Source: Bacillota bacterium
Lineage (GTDB): Bacteria > Bacillota > Clostridia > Peptostreptococcales > Anaerovoracaceae
DNA: 9,280 bases
Direction: 5' to 3'
NCBI GenBank assembly: GCA_017619985.1
Contig: JAFZRG010000109.1
Location: 1 to 9,280, forward strand
Shown: one piece after another, positions 7,120 through 9,280 of the stretch
Position numbering within the stretch: the stretch's first letter is position 1
How the letters are laid out: each line of letters opens with the position of its first letter
The notes under the pieces: model-generated
The model's input: the letters and a program-made list of their open reading frames with translations, nothing else
What the model was told of the DNA's origin: nothing
Database searches by the model: none
Translations under genes and position numbers: made by a program

Positions 7120-7138
7120 TGGTACACCATCAGGGGCT
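7120..7138 (-). pseudogene. tRNA-Lys 3' fragment (positions 58-76 of the tRNA)
   Basis: TGGTACACCATCAGGGGCT is identical to 7302-7320, the 3' end of the intact tRNA-Lys including its CCA. Identity stops immediately on the right: the tRNA body from position 57 back is missing and replaced by unrelated, hairpin-rich sequence. Like the intact gene, it is followed leftward by a CCCCG/CGGGG terminator hairpin. It may be the remnant of a second tRNA-Lys gene or an attachment-site-like direct repeat. Confidence 0.7.
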
Positions 7139-7248
7139 TACGCAAATTGCTTACGCAATTTGCCGTCCTGCGCGCGCCTCGGGCGTGCTCGGACCAGAAG
7201 GCTCCACCAGAGCCTTCTGCCCTTTCGGGTTCGAGCCCCTGACGGTGT
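7124..7248. repeat. Multi-hairpin palindromic element with tRNA-Lys-derived outer stem
   Basis: The outer arms ACACCATCAGGGGCT (7124-7138) and AGCCCCTGACGGTGT (7234-7248) pair over 15 bp with one mismatch, which becomes G-U in minus-strand RNA. Inside lie three hairpins: GCAAATTGC/GCAATTTGC (7142-7163, TTAC loop), GCGCGCC/GGCGTGC (7172-7188), and CAGAAGGCTC/GAGCCTTCTG (7195-7219, CACCA loop). The right arm extends to a 22-base near-copy (7227-7248, one mismatch) of tRNA-Lys positions 51-72 in the opposite orientation. It has no convincing coding content. It could be a small palindromic mobile repeat, a structured RNA, or debris of recombination at the tRNA gene. It fills the gene-free stretch between the two terminators. 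Confidence 0.65.
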
Positions 7249-7265
7249 CTTTATCGAGATACGAA

Positions 7266-7293
7266 AACACCCCGACCTAACGGCCGGGGTGTT
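7266..7293 (-). terminator. Intrinsic terminator of tRNA-Lys
   Basis: AACACCCCG (7266-7274) pairs with CGGGGTGTT (7285-7293); CC/GG (7276-7277 with 7282-7283) adds an inner pair across an A-C mismatch. In the minus-strand direction the stem runs into TTTTC (from 7267 leftward). It starts nine bases after the tRNA CCA end. The plus-strand side has no T-run. Confidence 0.8.
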
Positions 7294-7301
7294 CCCGTAT
7301 C

Positions 7302-7377
7302 TGGTACACCATCAGGGGCTCGAACCCTGGACACCCTGATTAAGAGTCAGGTGCTCTACCAGCTGAGCTAATGGTGC
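7302..7377 (-). tRNA. tRNA-Lys (anticodon CTT)
   Basis: The minus strand folds into a full cloverleaf of 76 bases. The acceptor stem GCACCAT pairs with ATGGTGT (with G1-U72 wobble). The D stem is GCTC/GAGC, and the anticodon stem CCTGA/TCAGG has loop CTCTTAA, giving anticodon CTT for lysine AAG codons. The variable loop is GTGTC, and the T stem CAGGG/CCCTG has loop TTCGAGC. Discriminator A73 and an encoded CCA complete it. A consensus promoter lies upstream and a terminator downstream, so it appears to be a single-gene transcription unit. Confidence 0.97.
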
Positions 7378-7398
7378 ATATCAAACGCAAGTGATATG
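7377..7398. repeat. Short inverted repeat in the tRNA-Lys leader
   Basis: CATATCA (7377-7383) and TGATATG (7392-7398) form a perfect 7-bp inverted repeat with an 8-base spacer, overlapping the first tRNA base and the -10 region. It could be a small operator or a leader hairpin, or chance in AT-rich DNA. Confidence 0.35.
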
Positions 7399-7424
7399 TT
7401 ACCATTGAAAAATGAATGTGTCAA
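7396..7424 (-). promoter_or_regulatory. Sigma-A-type promoter of tRNA-Lys
   Basis: On the minus strand, TTGACA (7424-7419) and TAACAT (7401-7396) are separated by exactly 17 bases, a near-consensus housekeeping promoter. The predicted start near 7389 lies about 12 bases before the tRNA 5' end. Confidence 0.85.
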
Positions 7425-7470
7425 TAAGAATTTGAAAAAAACTTCCGGCTCGCAAAAGTCGAAAGAATAA

Positions 7471-7479
7471 TGGTAAACT
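7471..7479 (+). promoter_or_regulatory. Possible extended -10 promoter for the TIR gene
   Basis: TGGTAAACT fits an extended -10 (TGn plus TAAACT), about 45 bases before ATG 7525, in AT-rich DNA. No good -35 lies at the right distance, so expression may be weak or factor-dependent. The 147 bases between the tRNA and this gene hold both divergent promoters. Confidence 0.35.
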
Positions 7480-7524
7480 GATAGCGGAACACAGTTTTTT
7501 TGAACATATTTCGAGGATGCACAC

Positions 7525-9280
7525 ATGGCAACACTGAACTACAGAACAAGAGCAAACTCCAGTCCGAACGGCAAGGCGAAGATCTATTTCTGCTGCCATC
7601 CGGACGATTTCGCGCCGCACTTCGAAAAGATCAGCGGCGATATCCTGGAACTGTACAACTGCGCGGTCTATTACCGCGATGAAAGCGGAGACGGGCCGGC
7701 GGAACTGACCGATTTCGACCTGCAGCAGATGAACCTGTTCGTCGTGCCGGTCACGACGCGCCTGCTGACCCGGCCGGACGGAGTCTGTACCCGCGAACTG
7801 GACATTGCCCGTGATGCGAACATCCCCGTCCTGCCCATCCTGCTGGAAAGCGGTCTGGACGCAGCGTTCACGAAGCAGTTCGGCAACGTTCAATACCTTG
7901 ACCGGTACGCGGCGGACGATACGGCCATCCCGTACAAAGAGAAGCTGAAGACCTTCCTGGAGGCGGTCATCGTCGGCGACGAACTGGCGGAGAAGATCCG
8001 CAGTGCGTTCGACGCCTACATCTTCCTGAGCTACCGCAAGAAGGACCGCCGCGAGGCGCAGAAGCTGATGCGCCTGATCCACGAAAACGACTTCGCCCGC
8101 GACGTGGCCGTCTGGTACGACGAGTTCCTGACCCCGGGCGAGGACTTCAACGACCTCATCGCGCAGGCGTTGGAAAAGAGCTCGCTGTTCGTTCTCGCGG
8201 TCACGCCGAACGTGGTCAACGAGATGAACTACATCATGAACATCGAGTATCCGATGGCGGTGGAGCGCGGTAAGCCCGTGGCGCCCGTCGAGATGGTGCC
8301 GACCGACGCGCAGGAGCTGCAGCGGCAGTACAAAGGCATCCCGCAGGCGGTGCCTTCGAACGACGCGGCGGGGCTGGCGGGCCTCCTGAAGGAGAAGCTG
8401 TCCGCCGTTGCGCTGAGCGGATCCGCGGATCCGCGCCACCTCTTCTTCATCGGTCTCGCGTATCTGTCCGGAATCGACGTGGAGAAAGATGCGGACCGCG
8501 CCGTGACCCTCCTCAAGTCTGCCGCGGACGTGGGTCTGGACGAGGCCATGGAGAAGCTGACGGACATGTATTACTACGGCGACGGCCTGCCGCAGGATTA
8601 CGAAGAAGCGCTGCGCTGGCAGCAGAAGCTGGGCGATAAGTATGGCGCGATCGCAGATGCGAGCCGCCGGGACGTGGATCTAGTTGTTTTGATCCGGCAC
8701 AGGATGCGTTACGGCGATCTGGCGCTTGGCGCGAAGATGTTCGAGCAGGCGCGGTCCACGTACGAAACGGTCTACGAAGCTTCGAAGATGCTGGCGTTCG
8801 GTTCGGCGAGCAAGAGCCGCGTAGGCAGGCTGTTCGGGGCGGCGAAGAAACTGACCGGCAGAAACGACTTCTTCTCCGACGCGGTCTACGACATGACGGT
8901 CTGCTGCCGCAGCCTGATGGACATCTACGGCGACATGGGCTTCGTGGAAAAGGCCTCCGAATGGGGCGCGAAAGGCGCAAACCTCGGCAGCACGGCGGCG
9001 GACGTCCTCGATGACCCGCGCATCAGCGGCGAGCTGATGAAGCTGTACGGCCGCATGGGTTCGCTCTGCTTGGACAGCGGCAGCATCGCAGGCGCGGAGC
9101 AGTGGTTCGCGCAGGAGGACAGTTTAGTCCCTGACGGGGCGGAGCCTTCCGCCCGCCTGGCCGGCATCCGCGTGCACCGACACTACAGCCGCCTGGAAGA
9201 AGCGAAGGGGAACGTGCAGCAGGCCGCCGAATACGACTGGACCGCCTGCAAGCGCTGCTATTCCCTCTATGAAGAATACA
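7525..9280 (+). CDS. Double-TIR, Sel1-repeat protein (3' end outside window)
   Basis: The frame is open from ATG 7525 to the window edge (585 codons, no stop). GAGGA at 7513-7517 sets the start. Residues ~17-150 look like a degenerate TIR domain: KIYFCCHPDDF, LFVVPVTTRLL (71-81), and a Glu (91) before ANIPVLPIL (98-106). Residues ~164-272 are a clearer TIR: AYIFLSYRKKDRREA, a BB-loop-like VWYDEFLTPGEDFNDLI (196-212), LFVLAVTPNVV, and NIEYPMA with Glu241 where TIR NAD-cleaving enzymes have their catalytic Glu. Residues ~303-370 hold about two Sel1-like repeats (IGLAYLSGIDVEKDADRAVTLLKSAA; MYYYGDGLPQDYEEALRW), followed by helical TPR-like sequence. Bacterial TIR proteins often deplete NAD or make cyclic ADP-ribose signals in phage defence. 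That role is inferred here, and no partner gene is visible. The protein is probably cytosolic. Confidence 0.85.
   Translation, partial: MATLNYRTRANSSPNGKAKIYFCCHPDDFAPHFEKISGDILELYNCAVYYRDESGDGPAELTDFDLQQMNLFVVPVTTRLLTRPDGVCTRELDIARDANIPVLPILLESGLDAAFTKQFGNVQYLDRYAADDTAIPYKEKLKTFLEAVIVGDELAEKIRSAFDAYIFLSYRKKDRREAQKLMRLIHENDFARDVAVWYDEFLTPGEDFNDLIAQALEKSSLFVLAVTPNVVNEMNYIMNIEYPMAVERGKPVAPVEMVPTDAQELQRQYKGIPQAVPSNDAAGLAGLLKEKLSAVALSGSADPRHLFFIGLAYLSGIDVEKDADRAVTLLKSAADVGLDEAMEKLTDMYYYGDGLPQDYEEALRWQQKLGDKYGAIADASRRDVDLVVLIRHRMRYGDLALGAKMFEQARSTYETVYEASKMLAFGSASKSRVGRLFGAAKKLTGRNDFFSDAVYDMTVCCRSLMDIYGDMGFVEKASEWGAKGANLGSTAADVLDDPRISGELMKLYGRMGSLCLDSGSIAGAEQWFAQEDSLVPDGAEPSARLAGIRVHRHYSRLEEAKGNVQQAAEYDWTACKRCYSLYEEY

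Noticed and set aside
7124..7248. Integron attC site
   Set aside because: Size and palindromy fit loosely, but no recognisable core sites, integrase or cassette array is present, and the arms are explained by tRNA-Lys similarity.
4923..7320. CRISPR array
   Set aside because: The only repeats are four heptamers and one 19-base pair of copies; there are no regularly spaced repeats with unique spacers.
6926..7339. 137-aa frame running through the terminators, palindromic element and into the tRNA
   Set aside because: Arg-rich translation of structured non-coding DNA, starting inside the 666-aa gene without a ribosome binding site.

Overview
The window looks like chromosomal DNA of a fairly GC-rich anaerobic Firmicute, probably a gut-type Clostridia member. 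This is inferred from strong AGGAGG-type ribosome binding sites, sigma-A-like promoters, a tRNA gene with an encoded CCA end, and a four-cysteine LUD-family protein of a kind common in that group. I cannot assign a genus.

Left block (1-2599, + strand): the end of a metabolic operon. It holds the C-terminal part of a class V PLP aminotransferase, a complete glycerol-kinase-like FGGY sugar/polyol kinase, and a complete small LUD-domain protein. They are packed 20 and 11 bases apart, each with its own Shine-Dalgarno. In both enzymes an arginine expected to hold the substrate appears to be replaced (Arg to Gln in the aminotransferase, Arg to Gly in the kinase), so the operon may handle an unusual substrate.

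Middle block (2612-7038): two large divergent genes of unknown function. The minus-strand gene (753 aa) carries a PI3/PI4-kinase/HipA-like catalytic core (GNIDRHAGN loop, then GIDND) inside long charged helical regions. The plus-strand gene (666 aa) is a soluble helical protein with a tandem domain of about 125 residues, each copy marked by SGHGG. The kinase has a related SSHGG stretch, and both proteins end in a short KGP-rich tail. Their 164-bp shared intergenic region holds an almost perfect 18-bp inverted repeat made of four GTCCAAC/GTTGGAC heptamers. On each side two heptamers repeat with an 11-bp period and end exactly 9 bases before a -10 element. This is the geometry of a PhoB/OmpR-type activator box and implies coordinated expression. 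This pair is the best candidate for an undescribed system.

Right block (7039-7524): a bidirectional terminator, a 3' fragment of a tRNA-Lys gene, a multi-hairpin palindromic element whose outer stem is built from inverted tRNA-Lys 3' ends, a second terminator, and an intact tRNA-Lys(CTT) on the minus strand with a consensus promoter.

Last block (7525-9280, + strand): the first 585 residues of a protein with two TIR-like domains followed by Sel1-like repeats and a helical, probably TPR-like region. It runs off the window. This architecture is typical of bacterial TIR immune or signalling effectors, but no partner gene is visible here.
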